Source: Schizochytrium sp. CCTCC M209059 (taxonomy: Eukaryota; Sar; Bigyra; Thraustochytrida; Thraustochytriidae). Taken from it: a DNA stretch of 46,169 bases. The DNA lies in the NCBI GenBank assembly GCA_000818945.1, contig KN805386.1, positions 319,799-365,967 on the forward strand. Reading direction: 5' to 3'. Below are positions 34,686 to 43,427 of this stretch, in pieces (the stretch's first letter is position 1; the number at the start of each line of letters is the position of its first letter). Position numbers and translations under genes: made by a program. The notes beneath the pieces are model-generated. The model did not search any database and was not told the DNA's origin. It saw nothing but the letters and a program-made list of their open reading frames with translations.

Positions 34686-37006
34686 ATGGCAACCAGGGCA
34701 GAGAGGGCGGATAAAAGGGCGGAGAGGGAGAAGAAAGAGGCGGAAAAAAGGGCGCTGGGAACGCGGGACGAGGAAGATTACGAGGAGTTTGAAGAGAAAG
34801 ACAACTTGCCGGACGAGCCTAAGGATCCGAACAAGAACAAGGAGCTCGAGAAAGCCATGAAGTCAGCCAAGACATTCAAGGCGTACGTGAACGTGGAAAG
34901 AGTGAGTAGGTGGGTCGACACTCCCTCGGGAGACGCCGGCGCGGCACTGGGCATGGTGAACGAAGCACTTGGCGCATTCAAGAAGATGCGTAGACTATTT
35001 ACGGAAGATGATAGATTTGCGATATACGACCGTTTGACGGAGGCCAGATCGGTGCTCAAGGATCGCGTGGCTGCAGAGGAGATCAGAGGGCTCAGAACGA
35101 GGCTCGAAAGAACCGAAACGAGGCTCGAAAGAACCGAAACGAGGCTCGAAACAACCGAAACGAGGCTCGAAACAACCGAAACGAGGCTCCGGGAAGAGGT
35201 GAAGCCGCTCAGCGATCATTTAAACCAGAGTTTCGCTTTACGTGTCGTCCGGAACGAGAGATTCTCGACCACTTCGAGAACGTCCACGGTCCGGTCTATT
35301 AGCGAGGGTATGGCGAAGATGAAGTTCTTGTTCCCGACGAGCGTCCAGCTTTGGGATGCCTTTGAGGATGATGTCTCCGTGGACGAAATCGACCAGCAGT
35401 GCGGACACGCGGAGATGAGCACCGGCAAATGGCCCCAGCTGGTAGAGTTCGACTGTGGCAAGTCCGAGGCTATTGCGTTGTCCCGGATGGAGATCGCGGT
35501 CCTTAACGGCATTAAGTTTTACTTCGAGGAAAATTCCCCTTCGAAGGGCATCCACAGAGACCGCGAAGAGAGCCAATGGCTGGGCGCGCGCGTGGACCTG
35601 TCTGGACACGGGCCCAGGAAACCACGGATCTGGACCACCTGGGCATGCTCTCGACCTTTCGCGGGTCGAGCACGGACAGGCCGACGATTGTGTTTTTGGT
35701 GCATGAACACAAAGCTCCGCTCGTGTTCGCCTTTGAGCCGGATGACGATTTCGAAGAAAGGAAGCGGACCAATAAGAGGGCTAAGCGGGCCCAGAGATCG
35801 CAGTCTTCCGAGTCCTCGGAGTTCCCCCAAGACTCGCGGCAAAGCCCGCAGCCTTTCATTCACTTGCTGTGGGAGCGCTTCGAGAGGTTTAACCGGGGAG
35901 GCCAAATGATCATGTATGTCGCGCCGATCTTGCAGACCTTCACCTACATGATCAACTCTGGGCTGAAATACGCCGTGCTCTCCACCACCGACAATACGTG
36001 GTTTTTTATGCGCGACAGCGCCGGCAACCTGAAGGTGTCGTACCCATACACGGCCACCGGTGGCTTCGGGAATGTCAAGACGCGACGGGCCTACTTCGCC
36101 CTCGTTTACTGCGCGCTAGTCGACCCGGAAGCTACGGGTATGGGCCTCGTGAAGGGAAGTAACACTCTGTACGAGGCGATGAAGAGCGAAGGTGGTGCTA
36201 CAAGCACGTTTGCAGATATTCTCGCCGGAAGTGACCTGAACGGGGATTGGCAGGAGATCGCTAATACTATTTCTGACCAGTTCGCGGAGTATGTCAAGAC
36301 CTTTTTTCCCCCGTCAGATTCGGCCAGGGACGACGCGAGTCGCGAAGCCTGTGACGCGCTGCAAAATTTGCGAGAGCTTCTGCCTCTCGCGGCGGGCGAC
36401 TTCTGCATCCCGAGACCGCAGGACTGTGTCAGCCTGGGTCACTCGGACCGCACGATCGTGGACCGCTGCAACTCGGCGGGCCTCGAGATGATCTTTAAGC
36501 GCTGGGTCTACGATATGGTGCCCAGCAACCCGGCGCGAAACGACGCCGCCCAGGCGGCGATGGAGAACGAACGGCGCATGTACACGGGGCCTTTGCACGA
36601 GGCGCAGGGCTTCGCGGTGCCGTTCCTCATTTACGCCGGGCCGTGGGCGACGCTACCTTTCGTCTTGGCCGTCACCGACGAGGGCGACTCTCTGAGGAGC
36701 CTGTTGGCCGGCGCCAAGGACCGGCACGAACAGTCGGCCATCCTGGACGCCAATTTCGAGTCCGCCCGCGCGGCTCTGTCGACCATCCACCGGCTCGGCG
36801 TCGTCCACGGGGACCTTGCAGATCGCAACATCGTTATCCACCCGGAGCGCGGTGCGAAGTTAATCGATCTAGAGAACGCGCGAGAGTCGTCCGACCCGGA
36901 TGAGTTCCGGTGTGAGATGAGTGAGCTCTACTGGATCTTCCGCAGATCCGAGACCGGCGCCGCGCCGCGCGAGAGCAAGGCGAGAGCAAGGCGAGCAAAG
37001 TCTTGA
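34686..37006 (+). CDS. Crinkler-like nuclease-fold/protein-kinase fusion, one apparent frameshift
   Basis: The frame from ATG 34686 (MATRAERADK) runs to about 35600 and continues in the frame shifted by -1 to TGA-terminated 37006, roughly 770 residues in all. Parts in order: a Lys/Glu-rich helix; a helical domain (KTFKAYVNVERVSRWVDTP); a heptad repeat coiled coil (TRLERTE units); a region resembling a restriction-endonuclease fold around HKAPLVFAFEPDDD, GGQMIMYVAPILQTF and YAVLSTTDNTWFFMRD; and a C-terminal kinase-like domain with catalytic loop VVHGDLADRNIVI and LIDLENA in place of DFG. Nuclease-plus-kinase architectures are known for Crinkler/RHS-type effectors and conflict proteins of stramenopiles and chytrids. 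The break may be decay or a one-base sequence error. It is convergent with the AAA ATPase gene. Confidence 0.7.
35098..35190 (+). repeat. 21-base coding minisatellite (heptad repeat)
   Basis: About four and a half copies of a 21-base unit (ACGAGGCTCGAAAGAACCGAA) inside the nuclease-kinase gene, each encoding one coiled-coil heptad (TRLERTE, TRLETTE). The copy number is likely variable between alleles. Confidence 0.9.
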
Positions 37007-37294
37007 AGAGGCCGTCGTCGTGGCGCGGTGGACTCGCGCAGCTTTTCGGCATCGGTGTCGGGAACGGGCGCGGGAACTCAATCGAGTCGAAGTCGCACGG
37101 AGCCGGTGAAGATAGCCCCTGCATGGGCGAAGACCTCAAAAACCGGGTCAGCGCGAAGGAGGAGCGGCCCTGATTCACGCGCGCGTCCTCCTTTCGCCTC
37201 GCGAAAAAGTGAACCAAGGATTTCGGGTGAGACCAAAAATCCATTTTGGTGCGATTAAAGATAAAGTTTTGTTTTGTTTTGTTTTGTTTAATCT

Positions 37295-38601
37295 TCAGAC
37301 ATCGGTATCCGCCGTTGATGCGCGGTGGCGTCGATGCCGTCGTTTCTTTTTCTTATTCTCCGCATCTCTTACGTATGACCTCAGGTTCGCCTTGTATTCT
37401 GCCGCCTCTTTGGCAAGGTGCTTTCTGAGTGTAGTCAGCGCGTGTGCTTTCGCAGGTGCCGTATTTAAAGCCGCTGCTTCGAGGACTGCCATTATGTCTG
37501 ATGGTAGCGTCGACGCGCGCAGATCGATGACGGATTTGGTCACCGCAACCATAATCTCATCCATGAAAGTACGATCAGCGCTAATATGGTCGGACATCGA
37601 TAGTTGCGAAAAGATGATATTCGCGCGCGCTGTCTGGTCTGGTTGTTCGACGAAAATTTTCGTCCGGAAGTGAGACAAAAGAGCATTCAGACCGGGGTTG
37701 TTCATAAAAGTACTCATTTTCTCGTTTGTGTTGACGGCGATGCTGATCGTCGGGTGCAATGTCTCGTACGCTTTGAATGCGGGGGCGTTAGCTTTGAGAG
37801 CTTCCTCGGCTTCGTCGAAAAGAATGATTACCTTGTCACCCTTGGCCTGTAGATGCTCCGCGTAATTGAAGGCATAGTCGAGACTCCGAGCGAAGCCGCC
37901 CTCGAGAGCCAAGTTGCCACCAAGTGATACGCGCAAGACCTTCGTGCCTTGACCCTCGAAGTAGTCGAAGAGTGCGGATTTACCCGTGCCACCGGGGCCA
38001 TAAAGAAAGATCGTTGCGCGCGAGTTCCTGCCACCGACATTATCCGGGATAGTGCTCGCCCACAAGGGTTTGTCTCTGATCGTATTGCCAGATTACTAGA
38101 CTCTATAATAGTGGCCCACTCGTTTGCTTCAAATTTGTTTTTGATCGTAAAGACCCCGCCAGTAATCAACCCCATTTCCTCGTTGATAGCCTTCCAAACT
38201 ACATCTTTTTCGATTCCTCTTGGCTTATATTGTTGATAAAACCGATCCGCTACTCCTTGTGCATCCTTGGCGTATTGTATGACATTTTCTGTGCCGCTAA
38301 TGGAGGAGGGGGAATCTGATAAGCCCTCCTGCTTCGCAAATGTTCGAAGGTCTTTGCGCATTTCAAGTAGGATACACTTCTCATCATAGTTTCCTGGTTT
38401 GTAAGGAATATTATCCGGATGTAACCCGGGATCTTTGAGGTGATTGATGTTGTCTTTGAACTCGGGCACCGTGAGACCATCGTCACTCTCGACGAGAGCC
38501 TGCAAATACTGTAGCCTGTCAGCCGGAATTGAAGTGTCACTGGCGAACTTACCCACGGCTTTCTCGTACAACACCTTTTTCTTCGTTGAGCCCGTCACCA
38601 T
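37295..38601 (-). CDS. P-loop AAA-type ATPase of conflict/Crinkler type, one apparent frameshift
   Basis: ATG 38601 (MVTGSTKKK) opens a helical N-terminal part (to about 38090). The frame then changes by one base near 38088-38092 and continues to 37295, about 430 residues in all. The second part holds the ATPase core: Walker A LYGPGGTGKSALF, an internal RVSLGG strand, Walker B VIILFDEAEE, sensor-like SIAVNTNEK and a helical lid (about 37450-37600). The C-terminus is strongly basic (KKKKRRHRRHR), possibly nuclear-targeting. Across the junction the reading NTIRDKPLWAS to Walker A is natural, so the original gene was continuous. Before 38601 the frame is open back to a TAG at 38653, which sits in a good acceptor-like context (CTTCTTTCGGATCTTTAG), so a 5' exon may exist. 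Composition is AT-richer than in neighbours, suggesting acquisition. Confidence 0.7.
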
Positions 38602-38655
38602 ATCGTTAATGTTACGATCCAGTTCTTCTATTGTGCTCTTCGTGGCGTTGTACTA

Positions 38656-38790
38656 AAGATCCGAAAGAAGCTCCCTCGGATAGCCATAGGTCTCAAAAAA
38701 TCGATACAGCAGAAAGAGAATGACCACGGCGCCGGCGCCGCCGGCCAGAGCTTTCTGCCACGTGTTGAGGCCGTTGTGGAGAAGCTTGGC
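38656..38790 (-). other. Possible membrane-anchor exon upstream of the AAA gene
   Basis: On the minus strand, in the same frame as the AAA N-terminus but separated by the TAG at 38653-38655, lies a stretch reading LNTWQKALAGGAGAVVILFLL and YRFFETYGYPRELLSDL. It has clear transmembrane and juxtamembrane character. It could be the end of another small gene, a readthrough or nonsense-interrupted part of the AAA gene, or chance. Its upstream end overlaps the opposite-strand phosphatase. Confidence 0.3.
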
Positions 38791-38819
38791 CACTTGAAGC
38801 GATGGGCTGGCGATATTAG

Positions 38820-39441
38820 CAATGCCAAGCTCCCGGCAAGGGGCGACCTCTTTGCCGGACTCTCGCTCCTCGGAGAGCCGAGCATCGCAGACTCGGGACT
38901 TTCCGAGGTCGGCGTGAAACAAGTCGCCACGCTCACGCGCAAGCTGCGCGAGACAAATCTTCTCCAGGAGAAAAAGGTGCAAGTCTTTGTACATTCGCCC
39001 CTTGCTCGCGCCAAAGAGACGTGCGACGGAGTGTTGGCTGCTGCTGCTGCTGCTGCTGCTCCTGCTGCTGACGCTGCTGCCGCAGAGAAGAAGAGCGAGG
39101 AAGGGGACGCGATGGCTTCGCAGAAGCGTGAGGAATGGGACGTTTTGCGTGAGAAAACGGTGTCAGAGTGGATCCCTGGCTTTGGAAGCGGCCTTGATGA
39201 CCGGATCCGCGCATTCGAGGACTGCCTCGCTGCTCGTGACGAGACATGCATTCTTGTTGTGGGTCACTCACAGTTTTTTCGTCGTATGCTCGGCATGGAA
39301 AAGAAGTTTGCCAACTGCGACGTTTGGCAGCTCAGCTATGTGAAGGAAGGGGAGTCTTGGACGTGGCGTGATCGTCGCAAACTTTTGAGCGTTTTTGAGG
39401 AGGTACCTGGTGACCTCACCTCTGTGCCCTCTCTAATGTAG
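38820..39441 (+). CDS. Histidine phosphatase (phosphoglycerate-mutase superfamily), 5' part missing
   Basis: The frame encodes NAKLPARGDLFAGLS, then SGLSEVGVKQVATLTRKL, FVHSPLARAKETCDGVL and the second catalytic block ILVVGHSQFFRRM. These are the typical later motifs of the histidine phosphatase fold. The first motif (RHG with the phosphorylated His), which should stand just before SNAK, is absent, and there is no in-frame ATG back to a TAG at 38686. A TATTAG at 38814-38819 directly before CAATGCC could be a splice acceptor, placing RHGES in an upstream exon that I could not find in the 700 bases before it. An Ala-rich insert encoded by GCTGCT repeats (39036-39078) is a local oddity. Substrate unknown. 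Confidence 0.7.
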
Positions 39442-40275
39442 TGCCGCTGGTGCTCCTTTGCTTCGAGAATGAGATTGTCCTTTGCCTCGAAACGCCCTCA
39501 GGAAAAGACGAAGAAGAGCAAGAGTTCAAGAGAAAATGCCGTCTGCTGCGTGTTTGTACTTTTAAAGCCTTTCCAGAGCCGTGCCCGAGCCGCGCACTGC
39601 TCCATGTATTTTTTCAAACCATTTATTTTTACTATTGATTCGTGCGTGGTAGGTTTCTTCTACGAAAATGAGTTCACTGCCCTTTCCGTTGTGGTGGATG
39701 CCACGCTCAGTCATTCGACTTCTCCTCCCAACCTCTTTCGCTACAATACGCAATAACAAATGCAAGCACGGCGTCCGAGCATGCTCGATCCGACACGGTG
39801 CAGACAGCCTAGCCGACAGTGATGAGGAAGAGAAAGCTTTCGCGCCCAAAGGCGACGCCGCGACTGGCGAGGCCTATCAGCCTCGGCCGCCACCTGAACG
39901 TCATAATGAAAGCAACTCAAAGATGGGAACGGACGTTATCCTGAAGAGCAAGGGGGGAGCGGACACTCCGGCGCAGGCGCGCGCCGAAGTCCGACGCTAA
40001 GCGAAGACCAACTGGCGGTGGAGAAGCCAAAGCGGCAGCAGAACAACCACCGCGCGAGAGCGAGCATTGCGCGCGCAAGAGTGAGCGAGGCTTGGCGAGG
40101 CGAGGCGAGGCGAGGCTTGGCGAGACAGCGGGCGGGCGGCTGGTCGAGTACTTCTACTTGCACGGTCGTGGGGCATCGGGACGCGGGCGGGCCGGTGGGA
40201 GATAGATCGCGACGGGGTCCGCTCTTCGCGAGGGGCAAGCAAGCAAGCAAAGCAAGCAAGCACTACTGAGGCATC
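39442..40275. promoter_or_regulatory. Spacer upstream of the NAA50-like gene, GGCGA and AAGC arrays
   Basis: The 834 bases hold the phosphatase 3' flank and the acetyltransferase leader. GCGAGGCTTGGCGAGGCGAG repeats lie at 40086-40128 and a CAAGCAAG array (40238-40262) ends 14 bases before the ATG. The frame at 39770-40000 (ending QARAEVRR) has some protein-like composition but no start or domain; I do not call it. Confidence 0.5.
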
Positions 40276-40803
40276 ATGACGGCGGCGGCCGACGGGAAGA
40301 AGCTCGACACCTCGGGCCAAACAACACAGGTGACGAAGGAGATCATGTTTGGACCCGTGCTCGCGAGCAATGTGGGCCAGTTGCGAGCAATTCAGTCGTG
40401 CCTTGAAGTGAACTACGCGCAAAAGTTCTACGACGACGTGGTCGTCTCGCCAACGCCCGAACTTTGCAAGCTCGGACTGTACAACTCGAACGCCGTTGGT
40501 GCCTGCTGCTCGCGTCTTGAGGAGCGGGAAGGCAAGACATGGTGTTATGTCATGACGTTGGTCGTCTTGCCCGCGTATCGTGGTCGTATGATCGGCACCA
40601 AATTGCTGGAGCACATGATTTCCTCGGCACAGGAACTTGGCGCCGCGGGTATCTTTCTGCATGTGTGGACTGAGAACCCGGACGGGATTGACTTTTACGT
40701 GCGCAAGTTTGGGTTTGAAAAGAAGGAGACCATTGAAGGGTACTACAAGCGTCTGGAGCCATCTTCGTGCATCTTGCTCGAAAAGTCTTTTCCCTCTGCG
40801 TAG
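40276..40803 (+). CDS. NAA50-like N-terminal acetyltransferase (GNAT)
   Basis: The protein has 175 residues. It aligns along its length with NAA50/San, which acetylates the N-termini of Met-hydrophobic proteins and supports sister-chromatid cohesion. Matches include KFYDDVV, KLGLYNSNAVGACCSRLE, YVMTLVVLPAYRG, IFLHV, GIDFY..RKFGFE and YYKRLEP. The catalytic Tyr (in CYVMTL) and His (in FLHV) are present. Two departures are visible. The acetyl-CoA loop, normally R-x-x-G-x-G, reads RGRMIG (102-107). The substrate-pocket FPVSY of animal NAA50 reads LEVNY (43-47). Specificity may therefore differ. One extra residue sits in DFYVRKFGF. The start is ATG 40276 right after the CAAGC array. Confidence 0.88.
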   Translation: MTAAADGKKLDTSGQTTQVTKEIMFGPVLASNVGQLRAIQSCLEVNYAQKFYDDVVVSPTPELCKLGLYNSNAVGACCSRLEEREGKTWCYVMTLVVLPAYRGRMIGTKLLEHMISSAQELGAAGIFLHVWTENPDGIDFYVRKFGFEKKETIEGYYKRLEPSSCILLEKSFPSA

Positions 40804-41398
40804 GCACAGACACAACTTACTCTTTTTGCTTGGGCCGAGAAGGAACAGCTTCGTGCTGTGACTGGCCTAGCTCCTGAATAGCTACCAGACATCGTCGCAA
40901 TCCGCTTGGTCTCGCGGCGACTAATTATCCATACCATAATGAAGTTGAGGTGTGTCAAAGTGATGATTGATTTCAAGGACTTAATGCGAGGTTGAGGTGA
41001 ATTGAAGAGATGTCAAATAAACAAAAAAATCGATGCGAGGTTGAGGTGAATCAAAGAATGACAAATAGGAGTTTTCTAAATGCGAGATTGAGGTCAAGCG
41101 AAGTGATGACGACAAGGACTTGAAGTGAGAATGATGTTGGCAAATACTCTTTTAGAAATGCGAGGTTGCGGTGAATCTACATTGATGACAACTAGGACTT
41201 GATGCGAGATGGACGAAAAGGATGAAGAACTTGGTTCCCACGAGGTAGACGGTCGCAAACGCAATTTGAGTGGCAAGAGAAGTCGATCAGAAGGTGTGTA
41301 AGAACAAGAAAAAAACATGGACGTCATGGACGAAAATATATAATTTATCGAAGCAGCCAGCCAACTCTCTCTTGCCTTGGCAAACAGACAGACACCTT
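40804..41398. other. Convergent spacer with diverged tandem repeats
   Basis: These are the 3' flanks of the NAA50-like and TMEM135-like genes, clearly AT-richer than the surroundings. Most of it is a degenerate tandem repeat (40938-41215). I see no gene. Confidence 0.65.
40938..41215. repeat. Degenerate tandem repeat, about 45-77 base units
   Basis: Five to six copies open with AATGCGAGGTTGAGGTGAA-like words at 40938, 40983, 41032, 41079, 41157 and (partial) 41201. They are often followed by GTGATGACAAGGACTT. Spacing varies from 45 to 77 bases. Confidence 0.75.
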
Positions 41399-43030
41399 CT
41401 AAGATTCGGTGGTAGTGGAAATGGTGGCGGCGGTGGTGTCATTTGCAAGGTTAGAAATGGCGGTGGCTTCTGCCTCAGCTTGCACGTTGTCCTTTGACTT
41501 GGGGGACGACTGCCTTGGAGAGGTCTTGGGCGACTTGGATCCGAGGACAAAGCAGAGCGACGCGTGATAGGTTGATTTGAAGTCGATGCGGGCGCTCGAG
41601 CACAGAACCGACATGCTAAAGACAAAGAGCATGGTATCGAAATAAGGCACGGGCGAGACATAGCCGCGCTTATTCAGGTAATTGAAAGCACCTTCGAGTG
41701 CCTTGGGCATGCAGTAGAGCATGAGTTCCGAAACGCGAGACGGCCGCTCAAAAAAGGTGCTCAAAGAAGTGAGCATTCCCGCCACAGCGGCATGCCATCC
41801 AGAGTCAATCTGGCGGTAGTTGCGCAGGAAACACTGGGAGCTTTTGATACAAAAGACGTATGTAGACAAAAAGGCGCACGAGGACGCAAAGCCGACAAGG
41901 GTACGCACAAGCTGGGGAAGCGGATCCTTGCCAAGCTTTTTGTAGCGCAAGATAAGACTGATGAGATGCACGCTGACGTACACCTTGCTCGCGCGCTGCA
42001 GACCAAGAAACCAGTCCTTGACGCAGTGTACGGTGCAGGGTCCCTCGTGATAGCCAACGGAGCAGGGCTGGTGTGGAAAGAGGCGGCCCTCAGCCAGAGC
42101 CGTGCGTCGCTCCCGGAGCGTCGCGTGCAGACCCTCGTCTGTGACGTTGCCCATGCCAAGGATCCACTTGTAGTAGCTGCGATCAAGAATATCTGGCTCA
42201 AAGAGGAAGCCGAACATGATGGGGATATTGGTGACGCCGAACATGAAGGCTTCAAAGTGTTTCCAGTACGGCAGAACACCATCCCTGACGAGACGCTTGG
42301 AAAGGACATCAAGAGAGCGCACGAAAAGGTTCATGGCGAACATTTTGCGACGGCTTGGCGCGTCGAGCATGAGTGTGAGGGCAGCGATTCCGCCAGCTAC
42401 GCCGCTGTTGAGCGGAGTGTCACGACCCATGCTTGCAGTCATGCCCGCATTCACGAAGCGAAAGGTGCCAATAAAGGCGCTCACAAAGGCAGCGAAGCGC
42501 CTCGAGTCCGCGTCCATGGCCGCCGCCAGGGCTTCGGGCGCTGTACGCTTTCTTTTGATCAGAGACATGACAAGCGAGAGCGCGCCTTTGAGCGAGAGGC
42601 CGAGCAAGGCTCCACGCATCGCACCCGCCCCAAGCTCGCGTAGCGCATGCTCTACGGCCCGCCAGCCCTTGGGAACGGACCCGTCCTTGAGCAAGCCCAG
42701 ACCCTGACCTGCCCACCTTTCCGCTGCGTTTTTGGCGCGCTGCTGTTGCGCAGCGTGATCTTCCTCGCACTCATTGGCATGGTTGTGGTGGTCGTCGTCG
42801 GCGGCGGCGCTCTTGGCGGCGTTGCTGCCGGCGCTGTCAGCAGTACCGGTGAGGCGCTCCTGATCCTCGGGTAGTTTATCCAAGGCGCCGTCGCCAGTCT
42901 TGCGCCTGCGGACCTCCTCTTCGCAGCCGCGCTTGGCTTCACGGGCGCCCGCGCGGGTCGGGCCCTCGCCGCCGCCGGACTGCGGCTCGAAGATGCCCGA
43001 CATGACGCGCTCGATCACATTCTCCGCCAT
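41399..43030 (-). CDS. TMEM135-like membrane protein
   Basis: The protein has 543 residues from ATG 43030. A hydrophilic N-terminus with a His/Asp/Gln-rich stretch (about 1-110) precedes a multi-helix membrane region. Features are a Tim17/PMP-like segment (ALRELGAGAMRGALLGLSLKGAL, VSAFIGTFRFVNAGMT, GVAGGIAALTLM), a loop with CSVGYHEGPCTVHCVKDWF, and C-terminal FASSCAFLSTYVFCIKSSQC and ELMLYCMPKALEGAFNYL. The PCxxxHxxxC block and the ELxLYCxPKALE signature are typical of TMEM135, a peroxisomal/mitochondrial protein linked to organelle fission and cholesterol or lipid export in animals. The exact role here is inferred. The tail is Ser/Thr/Ala-rich. Confidence 0.85.
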   Translation of the reverse strand: MAENVIERVMSGIFEPQSGGGEGPTRAGAREAKRGCEEEVRRRKTGDGALDKLPEDQERLTGTADSAGSNAAKSAAADDDHHNHANECEEDHAAQQQRAKNAAERWAGQGLGLLKDGSVPKGWRAVEHALRELGAGAMRGALLGLSLKGALSLVMSLIKRKRTAPEALAAAMDADSRRFAAFVSAFIGTFRFVNAGMTASMGRDTPLNSGVAGGIAALTLMLDAPSRRKMFAMNLFVRSLDVLSKRLVRDGVLPYWKHFEAFMFGVTNIPIMFGFLFEPDILDRSYYKWILGMGNVTDEGLHATLRERRTALAEGRLFPHQPCSVGYHEGPCTVHCVKDWFLGLQRASKVYVSVHLISLILRYKKLGKDPLPQLVRTLVGFASSCAFLSTYVFCIKSSQCFLRNYRQIDSGWHAAVAGMLTSLSTFFERPSRVSELMLYCMPKALEGAFNYLNKRGYVSPVPYFDTMLFVFSMSVLCSSARIDFKSTYHASLCFVLGSKSPKTSPRQSSPKSKDNVQAEAEATAISNLANDTTAATISTTTES

Positions 43031-43282
43031 GGCGCTCGCTCGCCGCCGCTGCCGCTACTGCCGCCGCTGCCGCCGCTGCTGACGCCGCCGCTGCTGCCGC
43101 CGCTGCCGCTCGCAGGCCACAGACTGACGCCGGACCCGTCTCAATTCCGGTCTGCTTGCCAGGGCCTGCTCGCCCCGAAGAAAAAGTGTCTTGCTTGCTT
43201 GCTTGTGCTTGCTTGTGCTTGCAACTGTACGAAATAACAGTAATAAGCCCCGGCGCAAGCCAAGCAACTTGAGCTAGCGGAC

Positions 43283-43315
<33 letters not shown>

Positions 43316-43359
43316 GCGCTTCCCGCCTCACAGGTAGATCCTCCTCCGCCCGCAGACCG

Positions 43360-43427
<68 letters not shown>

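Noticed and set aside
40086..40262. GGCGAG/GCAAGC repeats considered as a CRISPR-like array
   Set aside because: Units are 4-10 bases and tandem, with no unique spacers; a eukaryotic microsatellite leader, not CRISPR.
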